From Mytilisepta virgata (Eukaryota; Mollusca; Bivalvia; Mytilida; Mytilidae), in NCBI GenBank assembly GCA_028015205.1, contig CM051518.1:34872001-34936000 (forward strand): a stretch of DNA of 64,000 nt, read 5' to 3'. Positions within the stretch are counted from its first letter, which is position 1. Every line of letters begins with the position of its first letter. The notes beneath the pieces are model-generated. The model saw only the letters and a program-made list of their open reading frames with translations, did no database searches and was not told the origin of the DNA. The translations under genes and the position numbers were made by a program. Positions 35,512-47,136 of the stretch are shown one piece after another.

Positions 35512-38500
35512 CTTTTTAATTTCTGTCCAATCTTCAATAATTTCCACATCACGTAACAAGTATACAATATATGGTCCTAAATAAGATAAAAATACATATA
35601 TTAAATTTTAAAAAATGTAGTTATTGTATTGATCTAAATGTATTTAATTTTAGAAATTGGAAGAATGAGAGGGTCACTTTTTTTGCCCCATAAACAAATG
35701 AATTTGTTAATTTGAGAATTTTGGAAAATCACTATTTAAAAGTGTTTTATATACATATCTGTAGTTTATGATGTCATAACAGTCTGGTATTTCTAATAAT
35801 AACAAGCATTCTGAAAGTATTGCTGGGCAATCAGTGTCCCCTACAGGCTTGAGCTGTGAGAAAACATGCAAAATCTACTTGAGTATGTGAATCAGACGAA
35901 GATGTATGGACAGAGTGACTCCTAAAATTCAGGAAATTAAGTTTGCAATGGGTACACAATAATTACCCAATCAGCTTGCTCTGTAGTTCACTATTATAAG
36001 CTCACATACCAATAATAAGATCACCTGGTAAAAGGGTTTGCAAAAAAAAGTTCAGAAAACTAATATTTTGACAATAATTCCTATATCCAAGGGCTATAAA
36101 TCTCACAATAATTATCTGATCAGCGTGACAGTCAAACTTGATCTGTATCTCATCATTATAAACTAAAATACAGAAAATAAGATCATTTGGTAAAAGTGTT
36201 TGCAAAAAAAGTCTTGCAAACTATTATTTTGACAATAATTCCTATTTCCAAGGGCAATAACTCCCATAATAATAATCTGATCAGATTGAAACTCAACATT
36301 ATAAGCTCATATACCAAAAATAAGATCAGTCGGTTAAATGGATTCTCAAAAAAGTCCAGAAAACTAATATTTTGGCAAGAATTCTTATTTCCAAGGGCAA
36401 TTACTCTCACAATAATTATCAGATCAGCATTTAACTCAAACTTGATCTGTAGCTCATCATTATAAGCTCACACACCAAAAATAAGATCACTTGGTAAAAG
36501 ATTTTGCAATAAAAGTCCAGAAAACTTATTTTGGCAATAATTCTTATTTCCAAGGGCAATAACTCTCACAATAATTATCTGATCAGCAAAAACTCAAACT
36601 TGGTCTGTACCTCAATGATTATAAGCTCACATAAATAAAACCAGTTGGTTAAACAGCGTATTGAAAAAAGTCAGGAAATCTTAAGTGTGACTGACGGAAG
36701 GAGTGCAAACCTTTAGTGTTGCCGATGGGAGACTAATAATTTTGTGATGGTTTTTGGTATAAATAACTATAAACAAGAGCAAGCACAAAAATCAAATTTG
36801 GACAATTAAAGTATCTTAATAAAAATGGGTCAAAGACACAAATGGCCAGGTTGCTGGGTGTTTACTGTAGTGGTGACAAAGGTGATTTCAAGATCATATT
36901 GCACATTGGCAGTCATGAATATTTATATAGACAAAATCAGACACATTGTATGTTGGTGTACGAGCACAGAGGCAGCCATCAATTTAATTAGAAATAGGTG
37001 AAGTAAGCAATATTTGATTTGATTACATGTTGATAAACACTTGTTTGGAAAAATGGGAAATAATTTCTGAAATAATTCCATAAAGTGAGGTGCACATCTT
37101 CAATATATATAGAAACATTCTATGAAGTTTCAAGGATGTGGGTGAAAAACTGTAGGAGGAGTTGATTTCACAAAATAGGTACCCTCTATTGAAGATGTCA
37201 ATAAAAAACGACTAAGTTCCAAAGTTTGGAAAAATGGGAAATAATTCCTGAAATAATTCCATAAAGTGAGGTGCACATCTTCAATATATATAGAAACATT
37301 CTATAAAGTTTCAAGGATGTGGGTGAAAAAATGTAGAAGGAGTTGATTTCACAAAATAGGTACCCTCTATTGAAGATGTCAATAAAAAACGACTAAGTTC
37401 CAAAGTTTGGAAAAATGGGAAATAATTCCTGAAATAATTCCATAAAGTGAGGCGCATATCTTCAAAATATATATAAACATTCTATGAAGTTTCAAGGATG
37501 TGGGTGAAAAACTGTAGGAGGAGTTGATTTCACAAAATAGGTACCCATTTTCCCCGCCCGCCTGCCGCCGCCGCCACCCGCCCGATATTCACCATACTAT
37601 AACCCGGATTTGCACTCTGTGCAACCCGGCCAAAAACACACAACTTACAGTGAAATACCATTTAGGTACTCATTATGGTATGTATCTGATTTTCATATAA
37701 TCATCTAAATTTGTAAAGCTCTGACATATTTTTCAACATTAAGAAATAAAGCATTACTTTGTAATAAAATTAAATGCCAGTTCATGATTCTATTAAAGCT
37801 GACTGTAGAATTTATTAACATGGCAAAGAGTGGCCTTATTACTACTGCATTTTTGTGGAAGTAACAAAATAAATTCTAACCAAACATTTAAGTATACTAA
37901 TCTACAATCTAATATAATCTAATATACTAATTTAGTATACCGGGTACTATGTCCACTTTATTTTGATATTCTTTTATCTATTTATGCTATGTAAGAAATC
38001 ACAGAGATCAATGAGGTACATTGTCATTACCAGTATAAAAGAACTGTAACTTGAAATATCCTTAGATCTTTTGAAATAATAGATTCTAACATGAGTGTTT
38101 ACAACAGATCTGGGGTGTCTTTCTCAAGAGAGGAAAATTCTATCTTTTCTCTGCAGGACAAGGGCAAAAGTACATGAATGGAAGTTATACAGAAATCTTA
38201 ATTTTACTCAATGAACTATTCTCTCTACTACAGAATATAAGAAACTTTCAGCATACCCTCAACTGACTTCTATTGTTACATCATGATGCCATGAAATTTT
38301 CAATATATTCAACAATGATTGATATCATAAAAAGTGGAATGTTCAAAGAATATCTACTGATATAAGACGATCTGGTACAAACCTGAAATTGTAACTGGTT
38401 TCTTTCTTCTATCTGATGTAAAGGAATCATTTTTTTTCTTGTTTTTCTTTGAAATATGAGATTCATGCCACAAATCTACAATTATAATCAGTAATATTTA

Positions 38501-41500
38501 TATATATTCTTTAAAGATATGTTAAAAGAAATATTCTCTCCTTCTAAAGGGTTGAATACAATGGGTGCATTGATACCACTAAATAAAATATCCATTACAT
38601 TACTACAAAATTACAAAATTCATGAAAGATTGTTTCGTCAAAATAAGGCACTTTTCCCATACTATGAAAAATTCTATAACTTGAAAGAAAAATACCTGAT
38701 GATATGTCAATATTGTGTCTGTCTTCTTCAAGTCGTCTTATTTTTTCCTCTAGATCATTCTTCACAGAGTCATATAACAATGCCTTTTCACTCTTTAAAA
38801 TAAGACAGACTCAACAGTCAAACAATAATATAAAAACAACAGTTGTTAATTATATTAGTTCCTAACAATGCTATGTCCAAAATATTAATGCTTTCTATTT
38901 CTATGTTTGTAGTCATAATATTTTTTTTTATATTTATTTGTGAAGTGAATTCTAGGAAGGATTCCTCATTCTCATTTAAGATTCAAAATCGAGAAATCTC
39001 TCTTTTTTTCCTGCATAATTTTGATATAACCTTTAGTTTATTATTCTTCTTCGTAAAAAAAATAGGAATTTTACATCACACAATTAAAATGTTCCTTCAG
39101 CAATAATGGGAAGATTAAATCAATAATCATAGTTTTCAGAATAAGCGCAAAGATTATTATATCAACTTCTTTCCTGGATGCTTTATATGAAATAACAGTT
39201 CATACATGTACTTTAAATATACTGTTACAAAAGTATTATATTAGGCCAATTAAAATTAATTGACAGATTTTCACCCCCGCTCGCCCCTCGAAAATTGTGC
39301 CGCCCCGATTTTTTTTATTTTCTAAAATTTACGATTTCCGGATTTTGTTCATCTCCGTTACCGGTATCCGTGTCAATAATTTCGTTTTTTGTTAACTTCC
39401 TGTAACAATTCAACATGGTTTTCGTGATTCTTAGAGTAGTAAGCGGTGTGATTGACCTTTAGATGTCTTTTGGTCAGCTTAAGTCTGCAGAGATTGGAGT
39501 TGAAATTTATATTGTGCATGTTTCTGGAATAAAAACATATATAAGCCATTTTATAACGTTTACATATTAATAACACCTTACAAAATAGTTTCATATGAAA
39601 TAAAAAATAAAATCCTCCCACCCGCCCCATTTTTTTCAAAAAGTTGGATGAAAATCTACTAATTAATTTTAGTTGGCCTTATTAAAACTAAAAAGTATCT
39701 TGATCATGCATAGCTCTGTCCTTTGATGATTTTTGCTTTACCCTTTTGGTCCCATGGCATTCTGAATTGCTCTTCAAATTTTTGGATTATTGTTTTGGTT
39801 TTCAACATTTAAGGCCTTGAGCACAAAAGCTGAGTTGTAATTAAAATTTATTGAAAAAGCAGTTTCAGGTAACATTTAAAAAATTAATTAGATCAATCTG
39901 AAACTTGATTTATCAATAGAAACAAATTGTTCTAATTTTGTCAAATTTATTCCATGAATGAGTTATACCGAGTTTCAATTCATTTGCTCTGCAGGTTTGA
40001 AAGGAGGTGTGATTGCAATAGTGTGTGAGGTGGGCTAAATGTTTTACCTCCATATTCTGTTTGGCACCAAGTTCCTCACTTTCAAATTTTCTCTGAATAC
40101 TCTGTATCATATATTCTCTTAAAATTCCTGGAAAATTTTCATATCAATGTTTTATTAATAAATACTGCTCACTTACTCAACAAACCTGTAAAAAAACTTT
40201 ACATAACATTTATAATCAAATTGTTGATGATAAAACAGCATTTAACTCTTTAAAGTTGAGGTTATTTACAGGTTATTTGGATGACCCATTTCTTAGTTGT
40301 TTGGTTTTTTGATGATGGTTACTTCCCTTGTACTTTCATTTCTAAAAAATACTACTTAAATATATATTTGCAAAAACTCGGGGTAAGTGATAATTGATAT
40401 ATTAAACTTTCCATTAAGTTTTCACTTTTTAAATTTCCAACTGTTATGATGTTAACATGGAATGTACTGATATACTGACATAAAGGGTTCCCATCAATTT
40501 TTCTTCCCAAAGTTTAAATACTTTTCCAGGACTAAATCAGGACTTTCCATGACCTTTTGATATCAATTTTAAGTGTCGGTGCTTTGTAACCAGGGTTTTC
40601 AAATAGGTATATTGTGGATTGATATGCAGTATGCTACAATGGTAACATCACCATAATGATGGCATGAAAAATGTTTTACTGACCTGAAGTACACAAAACA
40701 AATGAAGATGAAGCATTATAGTTTTACTTTCATTCCAAAATTACTTTAATATCAGCAGTGAATGTAAGATAATTTCCAAAAGACAATGCATTTTCATGAC
40801 ACTTTTCCATTCCATGACTTTTCAAGACCTTTTTCAGACAAAATTAATTTTCATAGCTTTTCCAGGAATCCAAGAAATGTACCAACCCTGAACACAGTAT
40901 TGTGGGTATGTTTTAATGGAAGACATTGATAAACAGTCTTGTGTATTATATACTAATTGCAACTATCGGTAAGTGGTAAATAACCTGCTACTTCTGTGCT
41001 AATCCTCATATTATCCTGTAATTCAGCCAATGGATTTAGATATTCAGATGCCCTTCCTGCTTTTACTTCTAAAAGCTTCTGTGATATCTGACTCATTCTT
41101 TCTCTATATAATCTGAAATAAATATATGATAATATATCAATGAAGGAAAAGCAAAGACATTAAATATGTCTTCTTAGATTCTGTTTCTTAGTTGTCTCAT
41201 AGACCACATGCCTCCTCTGATTTATATCTATGAAACTTCTTTTCTTTAACCATTTCTTTCTTTTATCATTACACATTTATTCTAAATATCATTAATTTTC
41301 TTCAGATGGTAACATGATATAAACTTTAGATTTTTAAGTTTTCTCATATGCAGTACTGCACTTTTACTTATTTTGTTCTTGTCAATGACTGAAATATGAA
41401 TGTCTGAACAATGTAAATAAACCGAAACACGAATTGCTGATCAATATAAATAAACTGAAACATGAATCGCTGATAAATATAAATAAACTGAAATATTAAT

Positions 41501-44202
41501 CACTGATCAATAAAAATTTGTTTGTTTAGTTGGGGTTTTACGCCGTTTTCAGCACATTTACTATTTCGCGTCGGCCAGTTTTTTATTAGTGAAGGAAGCC
41601 GGCGTACCAGGGGAGAACCACTGACCTTTGGTAAGAAAATTGGCAATCCTTGTCAATTAAGATCAGAGTCAAACACACCCACCGCAGGTGAGAATCGAAC
41701 TCACAACCTCAGCGTCGACAGGCTAGTGATCATTAGTAGTCATGACGAACTACCTAGACCACTCGACTACCGAGGCCCCTCATTATAAATAAACTGAAAC
41801 ATGAATCACTGATCAATATAAATGAACTGAAACACAATTGGCTGATCAATATAAATAAACTGAAACATGAATTGCTGATCAATATAAATAAACTGAAACA
41901 TGAATCGCTGATCAATATAAATAAACTGAAATACAATTGGCTGATCAATATAAATAAACTCAATCTAATTAAAAACCGATCTCTCATCGCTCCCGTTTTC
42001 TGATATGTCGCGTGGGAGATCTAACGAAACCTGCTTTGAGGTCACATGTGAGTGACCTCGTAGGTGTGTCCTATTCGACCAATGAAATTGCGGCTTAGGC
42101 GATCTTGTAAGTTGATCGTGTGGTAAAGGGATGTAACTCATTTTATTAACGAAGAAATCGTCAGTCCCCAGAATTCATAAACTTTTTTGATTGGCTTATT
42201 GATAGGAAGTCAACTCATTTGCATGTCATTATAAATTCATAAGTTCCAGTTCACTCACACGTAACCTCAAAGCGGATTTCGTTAGATCTCCCACGCGACA
42301 TATCAGAAAACGGGAGCGATGAGAGATCAGTTTTTAATTACATTGAAATAAACTGAAACACAAATGGATGATCAATATTTAAATAAAATGACACATGAAT
42401 CGCTGATCAATATAAATAAACTGAAACATGAATTGCTGATCAATATAAATAAACTAAAACATAATCGCTGATCAATATAAATAAACTGAAACGTGAATTG
42501 CTGATCAATACAAATAAAGTGAAACATGAATCACTGATCAATATAAATAAACTGAAACATAAATTGCTGATCAATATTAATAAAATTTAACATGAATCGC
42601 TGATCAATATAAATAAACTATAATTATTCTTTCTCTTACTGTTCTTTAATGTCTGAAAACTGTTTTTCCAGATCTGCCATGTCATCTAAACAATGGCTCC
42701 TTCTTTGGTCACATTCTTCTTCATCTAACTCTGAAAAAACAATAAATACATCGATGTTAATACATAAAAAAAATTGTAAGGGTTACAAGGAACCCAGTGT
42801 TTTGCCTAATTTCGCTGTTGTCTGTGTGTAATAGTTAAATGTACATAATTTTTATCCATATTTATCTATTGATCATGAAGAAGCTTCCATCAAAGTTTGG
42901 TAAAAATCCAGGATGGTTTAAGAAAGTAATTAATGTTTTAAAAACTTTAATTGCAGACTCTATGTAATGTTAGCTGGGAGAAAAACTAAGCCCATTTATA
43001 AGTAAAATACGGAAAAAAATTATTACAAAATTTTCCTCTGGATACTATCTTTTGATCATGAACAAGCTGCTGTCCAAGTTTGGTAAAATCCAAGAAAGTT
43101 ATTAAAAAACTTTAACCACAGAGTGAATGTAAATGTTGATGGCGCCGACAGAATATAGGACCGATTTGTCTCGCTTCTGCAATAAAAGTCGCAGGATCAA
43201 CAAAAAAATTCATATGGGATAGAAATACCTATACTGTCATCAATCTTAAGAGGCGGTAAAAGGTGTAAACTTCAATATGTTGGAAGATTTGCCTTGCTAG
43301 ATGCTGAATCCTTGAGGCAACAATCCTTTATATTACCCTCTGATATACGTTACTTATTTTATTATCCTGAAGGCTTTATTTATGGTTGTTTAAATAAACA
43401 TTCTGCTGTAACAAATGGCTCAGCAGGTAATAACTTAGAATATTTTGTTTCTCATATTTCTATTGGTCGTCACTCGGAGAACCACTTTTCAACAACCAAT
43501 AGAGAATCATAAGAAACAAAATATTCCAAGTTGACCTTCTGAAATGATACGAGTGTAGAAGAATGAACTGTTCAAATGAGAAAAAATATAGATTTCATTA
43601 ATAATATTGCTTTCGCTGGTTAAAATGTAAATAGGGATGAAGGGAAATCATTATCAAGGACAGGCGACAGTTATTCTTAAATCCGACGGGTTATGGTAAA
43701 ATTTTGAGTTGAAGCGGGGTTTCCTCTGTATTTTGCAAGGTTGTTTCATACCTTTAGTTTTTTTTTGGGGGGGGGGGGGTTAACCGCAGCTGGACATATA
43801 AGTAAAGGTTAATACAATGAGACAGTTATAAAACGACATGCCTTTAAACATCGATAATATGGTCAAAAGTGGTACTTACAGCTTAACTTAAGCCAGGTCC
43901 ATACCACACAGGTCAGGAAGGGGCATTTTGGGAAAAGGTGAGGGGTTTTAAATTCAAGTGCCTGTGCTCCTAATAAAGGTTTAAACATTTAAATCTTCAG
44001 CATATGCATGAAACACTATAAGACCAGTACTGGCATTAGAAGAGCATAAATCATTATTAAATCTGCTTCAGTTCATACCAGATTCATCATCATCTACAGA
44101 TCCAGACTCTGATTCATCGTCTGAACTTTTATCACTCTCAGCAGGTTCGTGGTCCATCTCTTCTTCTTCTGTTTCGTTCTTTTCGCTTTCTATTGTAGGC
44201 AT
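35512..44202 (-). CDS. BRMS1L: BRMS1-like protein, Sds3 family (seven exons; C-terminus not found)
   Basis: The exons are 44202..44079, 42730..42640, 41112..40985, 40127..40048, 38792..38696, 38475..38383 and 35576..35512; all have GT/AG boundaries and the phases agree, giving 226 residues. BRMS1L belongs to the Sds3/BRMS1 subunits of the Sin3-HDAC co-repressor complex in the nucleus. Residues 1-41 are acidic, rich in Glu and Ser. Then come [39 protein letters not shown] and a coiled-coil region ([20 protein letters not shown]). A Lys-rich stretch precedes the conserved [20 protein letters not shown]. Exon 7 ends at a good GTAAGT donor, so at least one more exon follows, but none was recognised down to 22.2 kb. 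Human BRMS1 ends about 20 residues past this point, whereas BRMS1L has a further domain, so the paralogue label is provisional. Intron 2 holds a 33-bp minisatellite with two insertions. Confidence 0.9.
35820..36720 (+). repeat. Tandem array, about 143-165 bp units, in the last known BRMS1L intron
   Basis: The phrase aataagatca (or aataaaacca) followed by a ggtaaaag/ggttaaa-type string recurs near 36011, 36176, 36319, 36480 and 36631. The units share ttccaagggcaataactc and acaataattatctgatcag. The array ends with gtgactgacggaaggagtgc, again a GACGG-type right flank. It lies within intron 6, between exons 7 and 6. Confidence 0.8.
36823..37636 (+). mobile_element. Element with TGGCCGGGTTGC ends and 181-bp tandem units, copy 2
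   Basis: The ends are tggccaggttgc (36843-36854) and gcaacccggcca (37621-37632). Units begin at 37059, 37240 and 37421, exactly 181 bp apart. A CCGCCCG/CCGCCG tract lies at 37552-37586. Copy 1 (32958-33716) is in the same orientation about 3.9 kb away and lacks about 20 and 30 bases that copy 2 keeps near its left end. Confidence 0.88.
39107..39900. other. BRMS1L intron 4 sequence, nothing recognised
   Basis: Ordinary AT-rich intron sequence between exons 4 and 5. Short frames on both strands have no splice support or similarity. The other introns of this gene outside the named repeats look the same. Confidence 0.4.
41517..41779 (-). mobile_element. tRNA-derived SINE inside the minisatellite
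   Basis: The reverse complement starts ggggcctcggtagtcgagtgg-like, contains the B box gagttcgattctcacctg, and ends in the ccccaactaaacaaacaaa tail. It is the same family as the copy at 25576. The target duplication is hard to define in the repetitive flanks. Confidence 0.88.
41966..42340. mobile_element. 375-bp MITE with about 95-bp terminal inverted repeats and TTAA flanks
   Basis: The left end (taattaaaaaccgatctctc, atcgctcccgttttctgata, tgtcgcgtgggagatctaac) is repeated in reverse complement at the right end with only a few changes across about 95 bases, to gtgagtga. TTAA lies at both borders (41969-41972 and 42334-42337), as expected of piggyBac-type insertion. The middle 180 bases are unique and non-coding. 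Confidence 0.9.
43432..43532. repeat. Imperfect hairpin, 36-38-base arms, 27-base loop
   Basis: The arm aacttagaatattttgtttc... at 43432-43467 is complementary to 43495-43532 with a few mismatches; both meet the loop at tattggt/accaata. It sits in BRMS1L intron 1. Confidence 0.85.
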
Positions 44203-44400
44203 AATGCTGAACGTAGAATAATAATTTGAAATTGGCGAGGATTTCTTCAGAAATGCGCTAAAACGGAAGTTGTATGTTTGTAAAACAATGACATTGCGCA
44301 TGATTTTTGGAATATCCCCCTGTTCCTTCCGTACCCATCGGACGTTATCATCAGAACTTGCTAGGCGGTAACAATTTAAAAACATATGCACCTCTTCTAT
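44203..44400 (-). promoter_or_regulatory. Presumed BRMS1L promoter and 5' UTR
   Basis: The region lies immediately upstream of the ATG at 44202 and contains an ETS-like cggaagt at 44264-44270. The frame of exon 1 stays open upstream to 44391, but the conserved-style start is the Met at 44202, which follows aacgtagaataata-type AT-rich sequence. The start site is inferred. Confidence 0.4.
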
Positions 44401-44512
44401 TTATTGATCTTTATTAGCTGTATCTGTATTTTTTTTTCGGTAACAATTTAAAAACATATGCATCTCTTCTATTTATTGATCTTTATTAGCCGTATCTGTA
44501 TTTTTGTAGTTT
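44370..44512. repeat. About 70-bp tandem duplication upstream of BRMS1L
   Basis: The segment cggtaacaatttaaaaacat, continuing through cttctatttattgatctttattag, occurs twice in a row, separated by a poly-T run, with only two or three differences. Confidence 0.88.
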
Positions 44513-47136
44513 TGTATCTTCTGACAACATAGACACATCCAAAATCAGGAAATTGCTATTGGGTCAACAAGGCTTCAATACTGAAGAATACTACATGTTG
44601 TTGTGGATGCGTGATTGGCGAATTCCCTAACGAATTCACACTTAAATAACAATTAAAAGTGTTTGTATATACAGATTGTGATTTAAAAATGATAACTTTT
44701 ATGTACATGTTTTGGTTTGAGTGTTTATTTGAAGCTGGAGAGAACAGCTGTAGTTAGTTCTCTGAATTCCGCGTTACGACAAATAAAAACAGTCTATGGA
44801 ATTGTTTTAAACATATATGAAAGTCCTCATATGAATTATTTTTCTAACAAGCGGGGATTTTAAAAAAAAGGTGGTTTAGTATAATTCATATACTGCAGAT
44901 TCACTTATTTTTGTGGGTACCAATTTTTGTAGATTGGGAAAAAAGTTTTATCTGTGTTATAATTTGCTCATATTGCATTTCACCAAGGACGTCTATTAGT
45001 TATACGTCCTTGATTTCACCGAGTAATTTTTGGTTCCCACTACGATCGAAATATTTGTATCCCATTCACAATTTTAGATATAATTTTAATACTAAATTCA
45101 GTTTCTGGATATAAATTTCAATCCTAAAATTTAATGGAATCCCTTAAGCATGAAAAGAAGTTAATGGTAGCTCAACCAATTTTACTGTTGAACTTTATAA
45201 AATGGTTTAGACGTTAGATGTTATTAATATATTCATCATAGAGTTTGAAAGAAATAGACCTAAATTTAACCAAAGTCACTCTACCACAAAACAAAGGTCA
45301 TCGTGACTGAAATATTGTGGAATTTAATTATATAAAGTGATTGCATGCAGTTCTAATATCGGCTCTGATACATCACCTTTTTTCTTTTTGGATAAGAGAA
45401 ATATAGGCATAAACAATTTAACATATGAAATGCAGAATCATTGTTTTAGAAACGCATTACATGTATATAATTTAAGATACGGACCATTGAATTTTTCTGG
45501 ATTAAGCACTTTTGGAGGATTACAGTGATGAAGTAACATCATGGTTAATTAAATGCAAAACTTTATCATAGTCGCGCAATCGTTAAATGTAGGTCAAAGT
45601 GACAGAAATATTTTGAACTGTGTTATAAGAGGATTGTAGTGATATAATATGATGTACCTCAACAAATATCTGAGAAGTGAACTTAAAATTAAAAACTTAA
45701 TTAAACTCGGACTAACGAGGGTTAATCCATATGTCGCCTCCACATTCGTGGACAGGGCATTAAAATGAATTGTAGTATTTTGAGTGACTATTTGATATAT
45801 AGAGAAAAAAAATGTTTTCAGACTGAAATAATCTTTCGTTAATATCATAAGTTAACTTACTAACCGCAAGGATTTAAATCCTCGCTAACAGTGAAGGTTT
45901 CTACAGCACATATGTTTAACTCTAAACCGATTTATAACTAATTAACCTAAAAATAATATTATAATATCAATAATATTAATCATAATAATCAGTAAATTAA
46001 AAAAGATTATCATTTTCTTTATAGATAATATAAATCAATCTACTGCGCCTCAGAGTAGTAGTATATGATCATAAATTCTTCAACAAGCTGTTACATATTT
46101 TATTGATTGATTGGAATTTAAGAAAGACTACAATTATAACACGAGTAAATAAATGATATGAAGATTTAAACGTATACAAAGCACGAAAGCCACGTTGCAA
46201 TTTGTTTTCCTTTTTCATTTCGTAGTCATATTCATTTAAACTTACATGGGACATGGATAATTTTGTAATATTTCATGTACTGGTTGTTAATAGTCTATTT
46301 TATGGGTAAGTAAACATAACAAAATAATTATTCTTCATTTGATAATAATGATAATAAACATCAACACAAATGACAAAAAATAACATGTCAAAACGACTAA
46401 TTTTTTTATCTTGCGGAAGGAGATATAGGCAAATAGTCAGACAGATTGTTTTAAAAAGTAATATATTCGTAGTTTCGTAAATATTGTTGAAATAACAGGA
46501 TTTTTGGTTCAGACAGTCTGCAAAAACTATCAGCAAGAAATGAACTTTCAAACCGACATCAAACCAGGTTTTCCTTCACTGTTTAAACTCGGCCACCCGC
46601 CCGCAGTACATCGCCAAATAACCTGGAAAAGAACCATCAAAGGAAAAGCAAAATGTAGGAGAAAATTGGGCAAAAATACTTTTTTTACCACGAAGGTGAA
46701 CATGTTACCCGGTCGTCTGAGACAATGTCATGCCAGTTTCTCAACCAAGCCAGAATATCCCGATTCTCTTGTCAGTGATTCTAAGTTTATGATATTCAAG
46801 TTTTTGTCCGAGGGTCTGTCGATTGGATATCGTTACTTGATTGGCATTGTTGATTTTTCCTATTACCCGTTTTGTTGCTTATCAGAATTGTTTTCTTCAA
46901 TTAAGTCCTAAGTCTGCCGTTCCATCTGTTGATCGACTGCTTTTAATGCAGTACTAAAATACACCTTAATGTAATTGCTTGACATACGAAAACACCCTTT
47001 AGTAAGAGACTATAGCTTTTGATCCATTCTTAGTATATCCAACCAATGGAAATAATTAACTCTATATACACTTTTTAATACTTGCTATTTTGGAAATTAA
47101 ACAACTTTAAATATAACTTATTTAAACGGCATTTCA
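44513..47136. other. Intergenic between BRMS1L and the fibrinogen-domain gene
   Basis: No confident exon. At 44985-45015 a small inverted repeat (caaggacgt...acgtccttg) occurs inside a MITE-like stretch that begins atactgcagattcacttatt and resembles the ends of the element at 56226. An acceptor-like site at 46512 opens a 135-codon frame with no recognisable domain. Upstream exons of the fibrinogen-domain gene, including any signal peptide, should lie here or further left but were not identified. Confidence 0.4.

Larger units (their letters stand above)
41415..42625. repeat. 33-bp minisatellite in BRMS1L intron 2, interrupted by two insertions
   Basis: The unit is aaataaactgaaacatgaat followed by cgctgatcaatat, repeated about 18 times with small variation (atcgctg, attgctg, atcactg, caattggctg). 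It appears at 41415-41516, 41780-41960 and 42341-42625. The breaks are a SINE (41517-41779) and a MITE (41966-42340). Each unit contains the palindromic word TGATCA. Confidence 0.92.

Noticed and set aside
41754..41987. 77-codon minus-strand frame with an LFILIS repeat
   Set aside because: It is a translation of the 33-bp minisatellite (11 codons per unit) running into the MITE.
46504..46911. 135-codon frame opening after an acceptor-like site, considered as an upstream exon of the fibrinogen-domain gene
   Set aside because: No domain, no donor in the phase needed for 47148, and no signal peptide.
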